A DNA stretch of 64,000 nucleotides from Portulaca oleracea (lineage: Eukaryota; Streptophyta; Magnoliopsida; Caryophyllales; Portulacaceae): contig CM055872.1 in assembly GCA_029582165.1 (NCBI GenBank), positions 33,010,261-33,074,260 on the forward strand, given 5' to 3'. Under the pieces are notes generated by a model that worked only from the letters and a program-made list of their open reading frames with translations, was not told where the DNA came from and did no database searches. A program made the translations under genes and the position numbers. This document shows positions 51,701-62,640 of this stretch, piece by piece. How positions within the stretch are numbered: the stretch's first letter is position 1; the number at the start of each line of letters is the position of its first letter.

Positions 51701-52149
51701 TTTGGCTTCGGGTTCAGAACCGGTTACCCATTCGCAGCCGTACCCAACAGTGGGGTGAGAATATTTTAAGCAGTTGTCCCATTTGTATTGATGGCGAAGA
51801 AACGCTGGTTTATCTCTTCAACTCTTGCCCGATGGCGAGACAGGTGGGGCAGATTATTTCCCAATGGCCTTACTATCAAAGTATTCCTCACCTTGAGCCT
51901 TTAGAGTTGTGAGAGTACACTAAGAGGAGAGGCATGTCAAGAAAAGTCAGAGAATTTATTTTCGGCGTTTACGGTGCTTATACTTATCATATCTGGAGAG
52001 AAAGGAACAATCACGTCCATGGGAAAAACAAAAGGAATCCCTTGATGATTGCAACCCATATTAAAGAAGATGTCCGAAACAGAACTCTCATGCTGGCCAA
52101 AGCTAGGGGTAGATATGCTAAATGCAGAGACATTGCTTTGACGATGTAA
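48779..52149 (+). pseudogene. LINE ORF2: endonuclease, reverse transcriptase, zinc-binding tail
   Basis: ATG at 48779 (MNLLSWNMRGLNSPKKQ) overlaps the ORF1 end. Endonuclease: LIGLYETKR, LGDFNAI at ~49190, LFDHTAL at ~49435. RT: SGPDGYTSCFYK, EFRPIACCNTFYKG, KIDLKKAFDSVHW at ~50515, GLRQGDPMSPLLF at ~50690. The catalytic box has become LAVDLILF (~50837), so the first two residues of FADD are changed. zf-RVT: CPICIDGEETLVYLFNSC at ~51778. Stops or shifts at ~49042, ~49264, 50462, ~50800, 51414, ~51477 and 51910. Confidence 0.9.
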
Positions 52150-52219
52150 TTGATGTTTTGTACTTGGGTTGAGGCTCGCTCCTCGTTTATTGGCAATATA
52201 ACTTGTCTTTTGTGCAAAA

Positions 52220-52256
<37 letters not shown>

Positions 52257-52257
<1 letters not shown>

Positions 52258-52587
52258 CATGAGAATAATCACGTGATGGTGGCCTTAAAACAAAAGAGTA
52301 CTAATGGGGAATCATCATTGTGGTTGTGGGGCCTAGTGTTAAAAAAAATTTAAAAAAAAAGAAGAAAGGGTAATTGAACTCCACCAAATTGAGAGAGCTC
52401 ATGCCCATCTGACGTTATCCCATTAAATTAGTCACAACAGACAAAAAAAAATGTACATTGAAAAGTGGAAGGCAACCCTTCCCAACAACCAACCCACTGG
52501 CTTTTAATCTCTGTCTCAAGTTTTATTCGAAGCTTTCATCTTCCATTAAGATAGAGAAACAGCTCCCACAACCACAAGCATTCAACA
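52257..52587. other. Non-coding flank before the arabinogalactan-peptide relic
   Basis: No transposon signature. From ~52495 it looks like a plant 5' leader (CT-rich, ending 'cattcaacaATGGAGG'). Confidence 0.4.
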
Positions 52588-52765
52588 ATGGAGGCCAAAA
52601 TCGCATTCGCCGTCGTGATCATGAAGAGTCGTCGCAGTGTTCTCCGTCCAAAACGCCGCCACAGTCGTCGATGCTCCGGCACCAGCTTCGGCCTCCGACG
52701 CCGCTGCGATCGTCCCCGTTGCATTCGCCTCCGCCGTCGTTCTGGCATTCGAATTTCTCTTCTGA
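52588..52765 (+). pseudogene. Arabinogalactan peptide (AGP13/14-like), one-base frameshift
   Basis: AG-peptides are tiny cell-surface proteoglycans with a signal peptide, a few Ala-Pro repeats that are hydroxylated and glycosylated, and a GPI-anchor signal. Frame from ATG 52588 gives MEAKIAFAVVIMK. One extra base at ~52627 (aag|a|gtc) then moves the family text into the +1 frame: VVAVFSVQNAATV (end of signal peptide), VDAPAPASASDAAA (glycomodule plus likely anchor residue), and the hydrophobic tail VPVAFASAVVLAFEFLF ending TGA at 52763-52765. Size and order match the ~60-residue AGP13/14 group. Without the shift it would be complete. It lies inside the Tat element, just before its 3' LTR. Confidence 0.75.
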
Positions 52766-52768
52766 ACT

Positions 52769-53206
52769 TTGAAGAGAAGCAAAAGCAAGGATAGAAAAAA
52801 AGCATGTAAAGGGAGATTGGATAAGAAACTGAAAGTAAAGAATGGAAAGTTGAGGAACGATGATGATGGACTTAATCTATTTTTCAAAGGTATTTCATCT
52901 GTTCTTGGCTCATCTGACATGGAACACACTGAAAATTCTGGAAGTGAGGCTGATGATATTGGAATATCTGATGATGGAGAAAGCAAGAAAAAAAAGAAGA
53001 AGAAAAGAAATCAAGATCAGATCAAGATCAAGATCATGATATTGATGATGAACAAGATCAACAGTTCATTACAGGAATATGATCTACTTCAAAATCAGAG
53101 CGAAAATTATCACTGCCAAAATCAAAATCACGATCGAGAAAAGATAATAACTAAAAGGGCAGTAGAAACAGAGACAGAAAAATGGTACCTGTTGAATGAA
53201 GATTAA
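52769..53206 (+). pseudogene. Unknown Lys-rich reading frame, possible captured gene fragment
   Basis: 145 codons open, no ATG at the start. Basic beginning (KRSKSKDRKKACKGRLDKKL), then LNLFFKGISSVLGSSDMEHT, an acidic stretch (SEADDIGISDDGES), a Lys run, then Gln/Asn-rich repeats from 'gatcaagatca' steps (~53015-53070). Follows the arabinogalactan-peptide stop by 4 bases. Not recognised. It could be an exon remnant of a nuclear protein or chance coding in purine-rich DNA. Confidence 0.25.
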
Positions 53207-53274
53207 GAAGAATGAGTTGAGTACATAGCAGCAGAAATCTAGCGTGTATTTATACTGATCGACTAGCATGTTTC

Positions 53275-53352
53275 CTACGCCACTCCCAGCTCCAAATCCA
53301 AATCCCACCCCAATTCCAACTCCAACTCCAACTCCAATTCCATTCCAACTCT
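53275..53352. repeat. (CCAACT/CCAATT)n short tandem repeat
   Basis: Irregular 6-base steps ccaact, ccaatt, ccaaat and ccactc, pyrimidine-rich with phased ccaa. Confidence 0.8.
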
Positions 53353-53747
53353 AATTATAATTATTAGGAATTTTAGTCAAATAAATTCTTGATAAAAAAA
53401 ATATCGTGTATTTATGGATTTGCTTATCCAGTAAATGTTTTTGCAATTAAAAACATTAGAATATTACTTGGAAGCATATGTGCCAGTTGGATTGCAATAC
53501 GATGCTTTCATGCCTGAAAATCCCTTGATTTTTGAAAAAAAAAAATCTTTGTACGTATATAGTTGTGTACCGGATCCATTGCCTTATGCATACATGTAAA
53601 TGACCATACTTCAATTGGTTGTTCACATATTTCATGAAATCATCGCGTTGGGCCCAGACAAAATTTATGCCAAGCCCAAATCAAACTACCAATATTCGAG
53701 ACCCAACCGCTTCAAACACTCAAGATTCGTGTTCGCGGCTGACTTTC
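53353..53747 (+). other. Tat 3' non-coding region
   Basis: No gene seen. From ~53640 the text runs into the polypurine tract and 3' LTR. Confidence 0.5.
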
Positions 53748-53759
53748 GAAGAGGGCATT
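53748..53759 (+). promoter_or_regulatory. Tat polypurine tract
   Basis: gaagagggcatt directly before the 3' LTR start TGTAGGAGGC. It would prime plus-strand synthesis. Confidence 0.7.
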
Positions 53760-54449
53760 TGTAGGAGGCAAAAATTTGTCGACAAATCAGAAAAACACGT
53801 GGAAAATAAATAAATTTATTCGGCTCATTATTATCCGCCACATGTAAAATTAATTACGGCGGTCCATTTAATTAAATTTTAAATGGAAATATATCATGGC
53901 CAATAGTGTCGCGACACGTGTCAATTATGATGCAGAAAATCATAATTATTTCTTTATTTTAAATGAAGAGATAATTAATTAATTAATTTGGGCCCAACCC
54001 CAAAGTCCGACTCAAACCCTAAGCAACCTTAAGCCTCCTGAGCCTATAAATAGGGGTTCTCTCCCTCATTTTGAAGACACTCGGCAGTCTACATCTGACA
54101 TTCGGCATTCTACACTTCAGAGCCTTTAGAAGATCAAACTGCTAGCGCCCTCCAGCTACCAAGCGTCAAGGATCAAGGTCGACAAAAGTTCAAGATCAAA
54201 AGCTTCAAGTTCTCAGCTCGTCAAGATCAAGGACTCCACCCGAGTTCTTCAGCTCAACCTGCATTTGAGATCAAGATTAAGCGTCTACGCCCTCGACTCA
54301 TCCAAGATTCAAGGAGATTAAATGAGAGGAATATGTTCTTGTATTTAATCCAAATATTGTACCCGCTTAAATTCAAATATTAATACAAATTATATTTGTT
54401 TCCCAATTTTTTGTCTTTATTTATTTCAAGCTCGAAATTTGTGTTTACA
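53760..54449 (+). repeat. Tat 3' LTR
   Basis: 690 bp, TGTAGGAGGC to TGTTTACA, with a TATA box at 54045-54052. Differs from the 5' LTR by substitutions (many) and a ~48-bp stretch near 54255-54305. Its promoter points toward RPA1, 2.7 kb away. Confidence 0.9.
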
Positions 54450-54454
54450 AGTAG
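54450..54454. repeat. Tat target site duplication, right (agtag)
   Basis: Identical to 27369-27373. Confidence 0.8.
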
Positions 54455-54510
54455 ATTGCGGTGAGTTACGGTAGATTGCAGTAGGTTGCGGTAAATTGCG
54501 GTGCGGTAAT
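54455..54510. repeat. GCGGT-rich direct repeats, right of the Tat insertion
   Basis: attgcggtgagttacggtag and similar words, same orientation as 27261-27330. Both contain 'ttgcagtaggttgcggtaa'. Confidence 0.7.
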
Positions 54511-54530
54511 TGGCTAACTTATGTCTATCG

Positions 54531-56508
54531 TTTAGTAGAAATAGTTGATATAATCAACCAATATGAAGGAGCATCGAGCCAGAAGGTTAACTTGGAAAAA
54601 TCGAAAGTCTCGTTTGGTAGAAACGTTCCTAGAGAACAGCGAGCCGAATTAGCCAACCTATTGGGAATGAAATTGGTTGAAAAACATGACAAGTACCTGA
54701 GAGCACCTACCTTTGTGGGGAGGAGCAAGAAGGAGATTTTTGCGACAATTAAGGAGAGAATGTGAAAAAAACTCAATGGGTGGAAGGAAATTTTTTTGTC
54801 CCGAGCCGGGAAAGAAGTGCGTATTAAAGCAGTCATACAGGCGATTCCGACGTATATCATGAGCATCCTTAAATTGCCCCAAACTTTGATAGATGAGATA
54901 AATAGCATGTGTGCTAGATTTTGGTGGGGCACGAGGAATGGAGAAAGAAGGCTTCACTGGAAATCATGGGATTCTTTGTGTACACCAAAGTGTTTGGGAG
55001 GCCTCGGTTTTAGACGACTTGAGGTATTCAATGAAGCTCTTCTAGCAAAACAAGGATGGAGGTTAGTACATAATGAAAACACTCTCTTTTACAAAGTTTT
55101 CGAGGCCAAATATTTCAAAGGAAAAGACTTTCTGAACTCATCGCTAGGGTATTCACCGAGCTATACATGGAAAGGAATTTGGGCGGCCAAAGCATTGCTA
55201 AAAACAGGTCTTTACTGGAGAGTGGGGAATGGTGCTCAAATTGACATATGGAAAGATCCATGGTTATTCGACGAGCAGGGAAAGCAAGCTACCACCCTAC
55301 CGCCAGAAGACACACAATATACTAGGGTGCATGAGCTTATTAACCATGAGGTGGGAGAATCGAAAGTGGAACTCACTGAGGACCTGTTCAATGAGAGGGA
55401 CAAAAACATTATATTCTCCATTTCGCTTAGTAACCGTCGCCACCGGGACTCACTAGCATGGTGTTTTGACAACAGGGGCATGCACACAGTAAAGTCGGCA
55501 TATATGGTGGGAGCTGGAATGAACCTGGATGAGTTCGAACCCTTTTGGCCAAGAATATGGGATGCTAACATTGTCCCGAAAGCGAAAGACTTTTGGTGGA
55601 AATGGTGCTCAAATATACTGGCCACCAGAGAGACACTCCATCGGAGGCATATCGCTTCAGATAACATCTTCCCAAGATGTCACTCATGCCAAGAGGACGG
55701 CTTCCATGCCATTTTTAGTTACAAAGATGCGCAGGAGGCCTAGAGCGTGATAGGGGTGGAGGCTGGAAAGGTGATGGAAGAATTCACAAGCCCGGGAGAT
55801 ATGATTGTTCAATGGCATGATCAGCTAGACCCGGGGAAACTCCATCTAAGGATGACTCTTGCATGGTTGGCTTGGACAACGCGTGATGACTTTGTGTTCA
55901 ACCAAAAAAGCACCCCTGGGAGAACTTTGATGAGGAGGGCGCAACAAGCTGTGGATGATTTGAACAAGGCACAACAGCTAGAAGCTCGAAGGAGAACACA
56001 TATGGCCTGCAACAGCCCCACATATTGGGTACCGCATGATAGAACAACACACAAGTTCAATTTTGATGCGACAACTAAATCAGATGCCTGGGTATCTCTT
56101 GGGACTGTAGGGCGCAATGACAAGGGAGAACTTAAGGTTGCTGCAGTGAGAAAGTGGCGAGCAAGATGGGAACCTAGCGTGGCGGAAGCAAAGGCGGCAC
56201 TCTACGCAGTACAGTTAGCAAGCAGATTGGCTTTCACCAAGGTAGAATTTGAGTCGGATTGCCTGACGCTCATTCACCGAATTAATAACAGTGTGAGATG
56301 TTTAGATGAATTAGATATTATTATTGCAGACATTCAATTTTTTTCTAGCAGTTTTGATAATTGCGAATGGACACATATTCGAAGGGAAGGCAATACAGTG
56401 GCGCATAATATGGCCAAAGTAAGTCCCAACGGGGAAGAGCAGGTCTGGCTAGGGGTTTGTCCTAGTCAAATCTCATCATATGTACTGATAGATGGTTTAT
56501 CAATATAA
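54531..56508 (+). pseudogene. LINE ORF2 tail: RT thumb, zinc-binding region and RNase H
   Basis: DIINQYEGASSQKVNLEKSK follows where the FADD box would have been. Then a stop at ~54763, SRAGKEVRIKAVIQAIPTYI, FWWGTRNGERRLHW and LGGLGFRRLEVFNEALLAKQ. A partial zf-RVT follows (CHSCQEDGFHAIF) and a stop at 55741. A plant LINE-type RNase H at ~56050-56450 reads KFNFDATTKSD, AEAKAALYAVQLA, FESDCLTLIHRI and REGNTVAHNMAK. This family carries an RNase H, unlike the other LINEs here. Confidence 0.85.
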
Positions 56509-56537
56509 GTTTACGTGCTTTCAAAAAAAAAAAAAAA
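54531..56537 (+). mobile_element. 5'-truncated LINE with poly(A) and imperfect target duplication
   Basis: ORF2 tail plus a 17-base poly(A) run (56523-56539). aacttatgtctatcg (54516-54530) before it and aacttacgtccgtcg (56538-56552) after it agree at 12 of 15 bases, fitting an old target duplication. Confidence 0.75.
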
Positions 56538-56552
56538 AACTTACGTCCGTCG

Positions 56553-56802
56553 TGACCTTATGAAAAGAAAAAATAAACAGTAAAATAATAAAGCGGAAAG
56601 TCTATAGACTATATAGTCGGCTAACCTGTGCTCATCTCTGACATCACCCGCCATTCTGAAAACTCAACGTCCTTGTGTTAGAGTTTCCAATTCTTCAATT
56701 TTTCATTCATCCATAAAATCATTCTCCCAAGCTTGTAAGTATCCCTCCCAAAATCCCCAGAGTCCCCCCGCCATTACCGATTTTGAAGCATAGCAGTTAA
56801 CG
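56553..56802 (+). promoter_or_regulatory. RPA1 upstream region
   Basis: 250 bp between LINE and ATG, so promoter and leader must lie here or within the LINE. Two cccgccatt words at 56647-56655 and 56767-56775 resemble, but do not match fully, E2F sites typical of replication genes. No clear TATA box. Confidence 0.4.
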
Positions 56803-59800
56803 ATGGCGGAGAGCCTCACGCGAAATTCACTTGCAGCGATCCTCAATGGCGACGTCGATTCCAAGCCTTTAGTGCAGGTTCTGGACATCAAGCTCGTCCG
56901 TAACACCGACGAACGCTACCTTCTCTTGATCTCCGATGCCGTTTTGACGCAGCAGGCCATGATTGCCACTCAGCTCAACGACCGTGTCAAATCCGGCCTA
57001 GTTCGCAAGGGTTCTATCATTCAATTGCTTGATTATGTCTGCAGCAACGCTAAGAATCGCAAGTAAGTGTTTCCGTGCTATTCAAAGTGGCTTCAACTTG
57101 AAGAATCTTGAGTTTTCTTAGCATTTGAATGAGGTTGCATTTTATCAATCCAATGTCGCTTTTCTTTTTTGATGTTATGTCGTATAATTGAACAAAATCA
57201 AAGGTAAGTTTAGAGAGAGTTAAACTCTGTGTTTGTATACTGAATGAATTGGTGGGAGACAATCTAGCTCAGAGATAACTTTCTAAATGAACAGACGGAC
57301 ATAAGTACACTTACAACAAACTGAAATATTTCTAGGTATTAATGATATTTATTATGTCCCGGCAAAATTTGAGAATTGCGTGAATTTGGAGAATCTGCTA
57401 ACGATTGAATTATAGGCGTTTGAGGATTAGCTGATTCTAAGCTCAGAGATAACTTTATGTGTACAGATTCAGACATTGCGGTTTAGTAGGATTTGTGTAG
57501 CTACTGCTGTTTCGAGCTTGCATTTCTAAAACATACCAAGGATTGTTTCTCTGTGATGAGAAGGTTTCAATCAAGTTTAAATTCAATGGATAGTTGAGTC
57601 TTTTGATGATACAAACAGCAGGAAGTGTGTGTTTACTGAACTGGTTATACTCTTCAAACTCCAAGTTATGTTGTAATTGGATATTACATTGCAATGCTAA
57701 CTGATCTGTTGTACCTTGAATATTTCTATGGACTTTCACATTCAAATGATTCCTTGTACTATTGATTTTGGCATCTCCTTGCTGAGAAGAAGTGTCATGT
57801 AATTAATTTCATTGAATTTTATAATTGCTTGAGCAATCAGGAAGGGAATTTTATGCTATGGATGTTGTGTTTGCGCCTTCTAATAGATATTTTGAAGTAT
57901 GTTTGGCTACAAAGATAATGCCCGACTGCATGATAGCCAAGCATACAACATTGGAGTGTCACTGATTCACTCAAACTAAGTATGAAGCTCAGTTCAAGGA
58001 AACGAACACAAATCACTATGAATAAACAATTGATCTAATTAAACAATCCTAACTTATTAGTACTGGAATTGCCGATTCAAGATACTGAAGTAAGGAAAGT
58101 TTAGTTAAACTCACAAAGCAAACTTGAAGCTCATGTTCATAAACAGATAACAAGCAAACAGATAGCTCATTCTCTACCTGTTAAGTTTCTTCACGAGAAG
58201 GAAACCTCTAAACTAGCTTACTTAAGCCTAATTACAAATTAGTTCATGAGGAAATTGACACATCAAAAGTATTCAACGAAACACACACTCAGGGAGTTAA
58301 GTGTCTCCATCTGGATCATCCGCATCAAAAGTAGCTTTTAGGATTTCTTCATTGCTAAGTGAATTACATCAAGCAGCTGTGTCATCCATAAGGTCATCAA
58401 ACAGCTTAAATTTTGGAGGAAAAAATATAAGCAAGCTGTTCAAACATCGAAGACCTCAGTCGAAACAACCAGATGATCAATTGTTCCAGATTAGGCTTCT
58501 TGCAAGTAGTTCAAGTTCTGTTTCTTTATTTGAGGGATTAAGTGGACTGCAAATAAGTCATAATAGCTTGCTGTGACACATAATCAAAGCCATTAACATG
58601 AGAATATCAAAACACCAAGTCAGTGCGAAGATCTGGCTATACGAACAAACAGAATTGGTGTCAGTTTGTTTGGGTATCCTGCATCTCAAGTTTTGAACAT
58701 TTCAGGACTTGAGTAATCAAGGCTTCACTTTCTTTGATCAATGCAGCATCAAAGGAGGGGGCTAGGACCTTGGCTTGAGCTGGCTAAGTTGATCTGCATC
58801 ATGTTTATTTTTAAACTATACATATTCAAGTATATCCTGGCTTTCAGTTTATTAGTGGAGACCGAGGTTAGAAGAGGTTGGTCTTTGCCCAGGAAGTTGT
58901 AGTAACTAGTAACGTTTAAGGCTAGTGTGAACCGTTGACATATATATTGTCACTTTGCTAAGGGAAGTGACACTGTGACAGATATCGCCTAAACTAGGAA
59001 GTAGGAACGATAGTATTTATTTTATTGTAGTCATCTACCAAATGTACTTTTCTTGCCTTTGTTGTTTTTAATGTGAAAGAGAGTTATAATTATGTATGTG
59101 CATAAGGTGTAATGTGACCATGGTTGATGCAGGGTTATTGTTGTTCTGAACATGGAAACTATTGTACTGGAGTGTGAGATAATAGGGAATGCACCAATGC
59201 CTAGTGGGGGTGATTCTTTTGCTGGAAATGTGTTCCCTAAGAATAATTATGTCATTAATCCAGTGAGGCTCCAGAGTTCTCTAGTTCGTCCCTCGAATGC
59301 AAGTGCTGACACCCAGAATTTCAGACCAACTGTTCAGCCAGCCTACCAGCCACCTCCTAATTACAAAAATCATGGCCCGATTGTAAAGAATGAGGCACCA
59401 GCACGCATAATTCCAATTGCTGCCTTGAATCCTTATCAAGGGCGTTGGGCTATCAAAGCAAGAGTGACTGCGAAAGGTGACCTTCGCCGCTACAACAATG
59501 CTAGGGGTGATGGGAAAGTGTTCTCTTTTGATCTCCTTGACTCAGATGGTGGGGAGATTCGTGCTACATGCTTTAATGCTGTTGTAGATCGCTTTTATGA
59601 TGTTGTTCAAGTTGGAAAGGTTTATATGATTTCTAAGGGTAGCCTAAAACCTGCGAAGAAGGACTTTAACCATTTGAACAACGAGTGGGAGATTTTTCTG
59701 GAGTCGACTTCTACCATTGATCTTTGCCCAGAAGAAGATGGTGCAATTCCCAGACTGCAATTCAGTTTCAGACCTATCAGTGAAATTCAGACTGCAGAAA

Positions 59801-60759
59801 ATAATTCAATTCTAGACACAATTGGCATTGTAATATCAGTTAATCCTTCTGTCCCTGTGTTGAGGAAGAATGGCATGGAAACACAGAGAAGAATCATAAA
59901 CCTGAAAGATATGTCAGGCCGAAGCATTGAGCTTACTTTATGGGGGGAATTCTGCAACCGAGAAGGACAAGCTCTCCAAGAATTGGTTGATGGTGGCGAT
60001 TTTCCTGTTCTAGCTGTGAAAGCTGCAAAAGTGAATGATTTCAGTGGGAAATCTGTTGGTACTATTTCTTCAACCCAGCTGTTTATAAACCCTGATATTC
60101 CTGAAGCACTCACATTGACAGATTGGTTTAATCAAGTTGGAAAGGATAGTGCTGCGGAGTCCATCTCTAGAGATACTATACCGGTTGGAGGGAAGAATGA
60201 GACACGTAAAATGATTTCTCAGATTAAGGATGAAGGTCTTGGGAGATCAGACAGACCAGACTGGGTAGCGGTGAAGGGAACTGTTACTTTTATCAAAACA
60301 GATAACTTCTGTTACACAGCTTGCCCTTTGACCATCGGGGATAGACAGTGCTGTAAAAAAGTAACCAGATCTGGCAGCATGAGATGGGGTTGTGATCGAT
60401 GTAATCAGGAATTCGACGAGTGTGATTACCGGTATCTGCTTCAAGCTCAAATTCAAGACCATTCAGGTGTGACATGGGTAACGGCATTCCAAGAATCTGG
60501 AGAAGAGATCATGGGATGCTCTGCTAGAGAGTTGTATAGAATGAAATATGAAGAGCAAGATGATGAAAGGTTTTCGGAGCTCATCCATAGTCGTCTATTT
60601 GTTCAGTACTTGTTGAGGCTCAAGATCAAGGAGGAAACTTATGGTGAAGAGCAGAGATTGAAGATAACAGTGGTCAAAGCTAATAGGATTGATTACACAG
60701 AAGAGAACAGGTATCTACTTGATACCATTATGAAGAAGAAGCAGAGATCATTCAATTAA
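56803..60759 (+). CDS. RPA1: Replication protein A 70-kDa DNA-binding subunit (2 exons, 628 aa)
   Basis: Largest subunit of the nuclear RPA heterotrimer, which coats single-stranded DNA in replication, recombination and repair. Exon 1 is 56803-57062 and exon 2 is 59133-60759. Donor aa|gtaagt and acceptor gcag|ggttat join ..NAKNRKVIVVLNMET.. in frame. Domains: RPA70N 1-~105; linker; DBD-A ~178-283 (IIPIAALNPYQGRWAIKARV, FSFDLLDSDGGEIRATCFN); DBD-B ~294-405 (LQFSFRPISEIQ, SIELTLWGEFC). DBD-C spans ~445-615 with zinc Cys at 484, 493, 507 and 510 (ACPLTIGDRQC, WGCDRC). Length fits plant RPA1A-type proteins (~600-640). Start: the ATG in gttaacgATGGCGG begins the conserved N-terminus. No damage seen. 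Paralogue assignment (A versus B-E) is tentative. Confidence 0.95.
57063..59132 (+). other. RPA1 intron 1 (2070 bp)
   Basis: gtaagt..ttgatgcag. Mostly AT-rich, with no clear transposon. At ~58290-58430 the minus strand reads KLFDDLMDDTAA(stop)CNSLSNEEILKATFDADD, a possible short gene relic. The overlapping plus-strand open frame 58301-58576 is not convincing. Confidence 0.8.
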
Positions 60760-61527
60760 CTTTTCAGGACTACACCGTATCTTTACATCTTTACAAGACT
60801 TCATAGGTTACAATCTATAGCAATGCTCCTAACAATTATAGCTTACATGATTTATCCACATTCCTCCCCAACTTTTTGCTGTAACACTTTACTTCCCAAA
60901 ATCGTTACCATTTGTATTTGGAGATTTTATTTGTTTTCCTTCTTCTGCTGGAGTGGATCAAGTGGATAGAAGTAGTTAATGTTTATGTGATTTGTTGCCA
61001 ATTTTATGACTTGAACTTAGTTGCATTTATTAGAGCATATACAATGACATTCTATTACTTTAGATCTTTGGTGGGGGTACATCTTGCCACATCATCTTAT
61101 TTTTAAAATTTTTGAAACTCAATTCTTCTTTCTCCACATTAAAAAAAATTCCAAATTGGAACTTTGAATAAAAATATTTGTCATTATCTTAATTTACTAC
61201 ACATAACATCTATTTTTGAAGTAAAATGAAAATAGAAAAATTTTCCACCAATAACAAAGTAGAAAATATGCAAGATGTGGATTTCACTTCAGAATGGTTT
61301 AGAGGTTTAGAATAAGTTCTAAAATTATGAAACTTGCAAAAAAATTACCATTGTCAATGAATAAAATGGAATGATAATAAGTTGATTGGAATGAATTCCA
61401 ACAAATGATATATGCTTTTATAAGGGGACATGTGATTAGAAATATTCCATATGAAGTTCTTTCCATCTGTCTTTTTTTTTTTTTCATTTGATTAATTATT
61501 TTAGAAAATTGAGAGATACTAAACATC
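60760..61527. other. RPA1 3' region and AT-rich spacer
   Basis: The first few hundred bases should be the 3' UTR. No clear polyadenylation signal chosen. 'agagcatatacaatgacat' near 61030 resembles plant MITE ends, but no partner was found. Confidence 0.4.
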
Positions 61528-61536
61528 TATATTAAT
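61528..61536. repeat. Target site duplication, left (tatattaat)
   Basis: Eight of nine bases match 62861-62869 (tatattaaa). Confidence 0.65.
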
Positions 61537-61816
61537 AAAAAATCTATCATAGTTGAAATTATTTTCAACTATGGTAGTTGACAATTATACACCCTTGATT
61601 TATTAGAAATAAATCTCAGCCGTCCAATTAAAATAAGTTTTTACCTTTATTATACCCATTCTCTTTCCTCTATCTGCCCACGTTGAGGTGTTAGAAATAT
61701 TTTATATTATTTGAATTACCAATTTTACCCTTTAGTGACATGTGTAGAGTCTGCTTTTTTTTTTTTTTTACTCTTTCTCTCTCTGCTACATGACTCCCAG
61801 CTAGAGGTCATAGAAT

Positions 61817-62325
61817 TGGTAATTCTCTGTTATGTGGATTGCATCGATATGTGGTTCCATTCTCACTCTACATGCCCCATCTGTCGTATCCCCGTCAACG
61901 CTGACCACTTTCCGGCCAAGTCCGGGGAAGCACCTCCACCTGTCGAGAATGTAGTCATCGAGTTGGCTCAGACCCAACCCGCCCGGGTTGCCGAGTCCGG
62001 GGAGGAACCTAGCCCGAGTCAGCGCGAGCTGTGCGGTGACTGCGAGTGTGAGTCGTCGGTTGCGGGTCGGAGGAAGGGATGGAGTTCGTCGGCGTATTGA
62101 TCAAGGTGCCCAGGAGGACGTAGAGTTTCAGCTTCACCAACTCGGACGAGTCAGGACCGAGTCGGTCGCCGGGGTTCAAATTGCAGACGAGTAAGATACT
62201 TTCTCTGAAGAGAATACAAAGAAGAGAGAAGAAGTCGTCGTTGCCATCCCCGACGGCGGCTGGGTCGAGTCGGTGCATCGCCGGCGAGTCGGCTGCCGAG
62301 TTAGATGTGGAGTTAAGGTTTGTAC
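61817..62325 (+). pseudogene. ATL-type RING-H2 ubiquitin ligase fragment in the Pack-MULE
   Basis: ATL proteins are membrane RING-H2 E3 ligases. The text begins inside the RING: DCIDMWFHSHSTCPICRIPV holds the last Cys ligands; the upstream Cys/His ligands and the N-terminal membrane segment are missing. It continues NADHFPAKSGEAPP. After a shift at ~62050 it reads EFVGVLIKVPRRT, SFSFTNSDESGPSRSPGFKL, SKILSLKRI and KKSSLPSPTAAGS, matching the C-terminal region of ATL2/3-like proteins. Reading changes to unfamiliar sequence after VELR at ~62322. Confidence 0.75.
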
Positions 62326-62640
62326 AATCCCACCCTTTTTGCCACCGCAGCATCGACGAAATTCAACGCCGATTAATTTCCCAAGACCTCAATCGCATCC
62401 AATCGAAGCACGATGGTGGGGACTCTGATCTCCGGGCGCCTGTACCCTCCTGGGAAGAGCGTCCGAAGCTGGAATCTCGGGGCGAATTGGGGGAAATCGG
62501 AGCCGGATGGTTTGGTTTGGAGGGAGGTTATGGCGAAACAACACCGTTGGGGGATTTCGGGGCGAATTACATTGGAGTGAAGAGGGTTGCCATGGAGATG
62601 TCCATGACGAGTTGACGACAGTTCGACTTTTCCAGTAAAA
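62326..62640 (+). pseudogene. Second GC-rich fragment in the Pack-MULE, source unknown
   Basis: Open to 62615 in frame with the ATL piece (FVQSHPFCHRSIDEIQRRLI..). Composition stays GC-rich, but the text is not ATL-like. A second captured fragment or a retained leader is possible. Confidence 0.35.

Larger units (their letters stand above)
47508..52256 (+). mobile_element. LINE, near full length, with (TA)n tail
   Basis: 5' region (GC-rich, ~47560-47600), ORF1, ORF2, 3' UTR ending 'cttttgtgcaaaaaaaa', then (TA)n at 52224-52256. It begins immediately after the TA tail of the previous LINE, suggesting insertion into that tail. A clear target duplication cannot be read in TA-rich DNA. Confidence 0.85.

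Noticed and set aside
58301..58576. Plus-strand 91-aa Ser-rich frame in RPA1 intron
   Set aside because: Starts inside the intron, no family text, opposite to a more protein-like minus-strand reading.
61020..61200. MITE near 61.03 kb suggested by 'gagcatatacaatgacat'
   Set aside because: No matching inverted end or duplication found.
62009..62353. Minus-strand 114-aa frame in the Pack-MULE
   Set aside because: GC-rich shadow of the ATL text on the plus strand.
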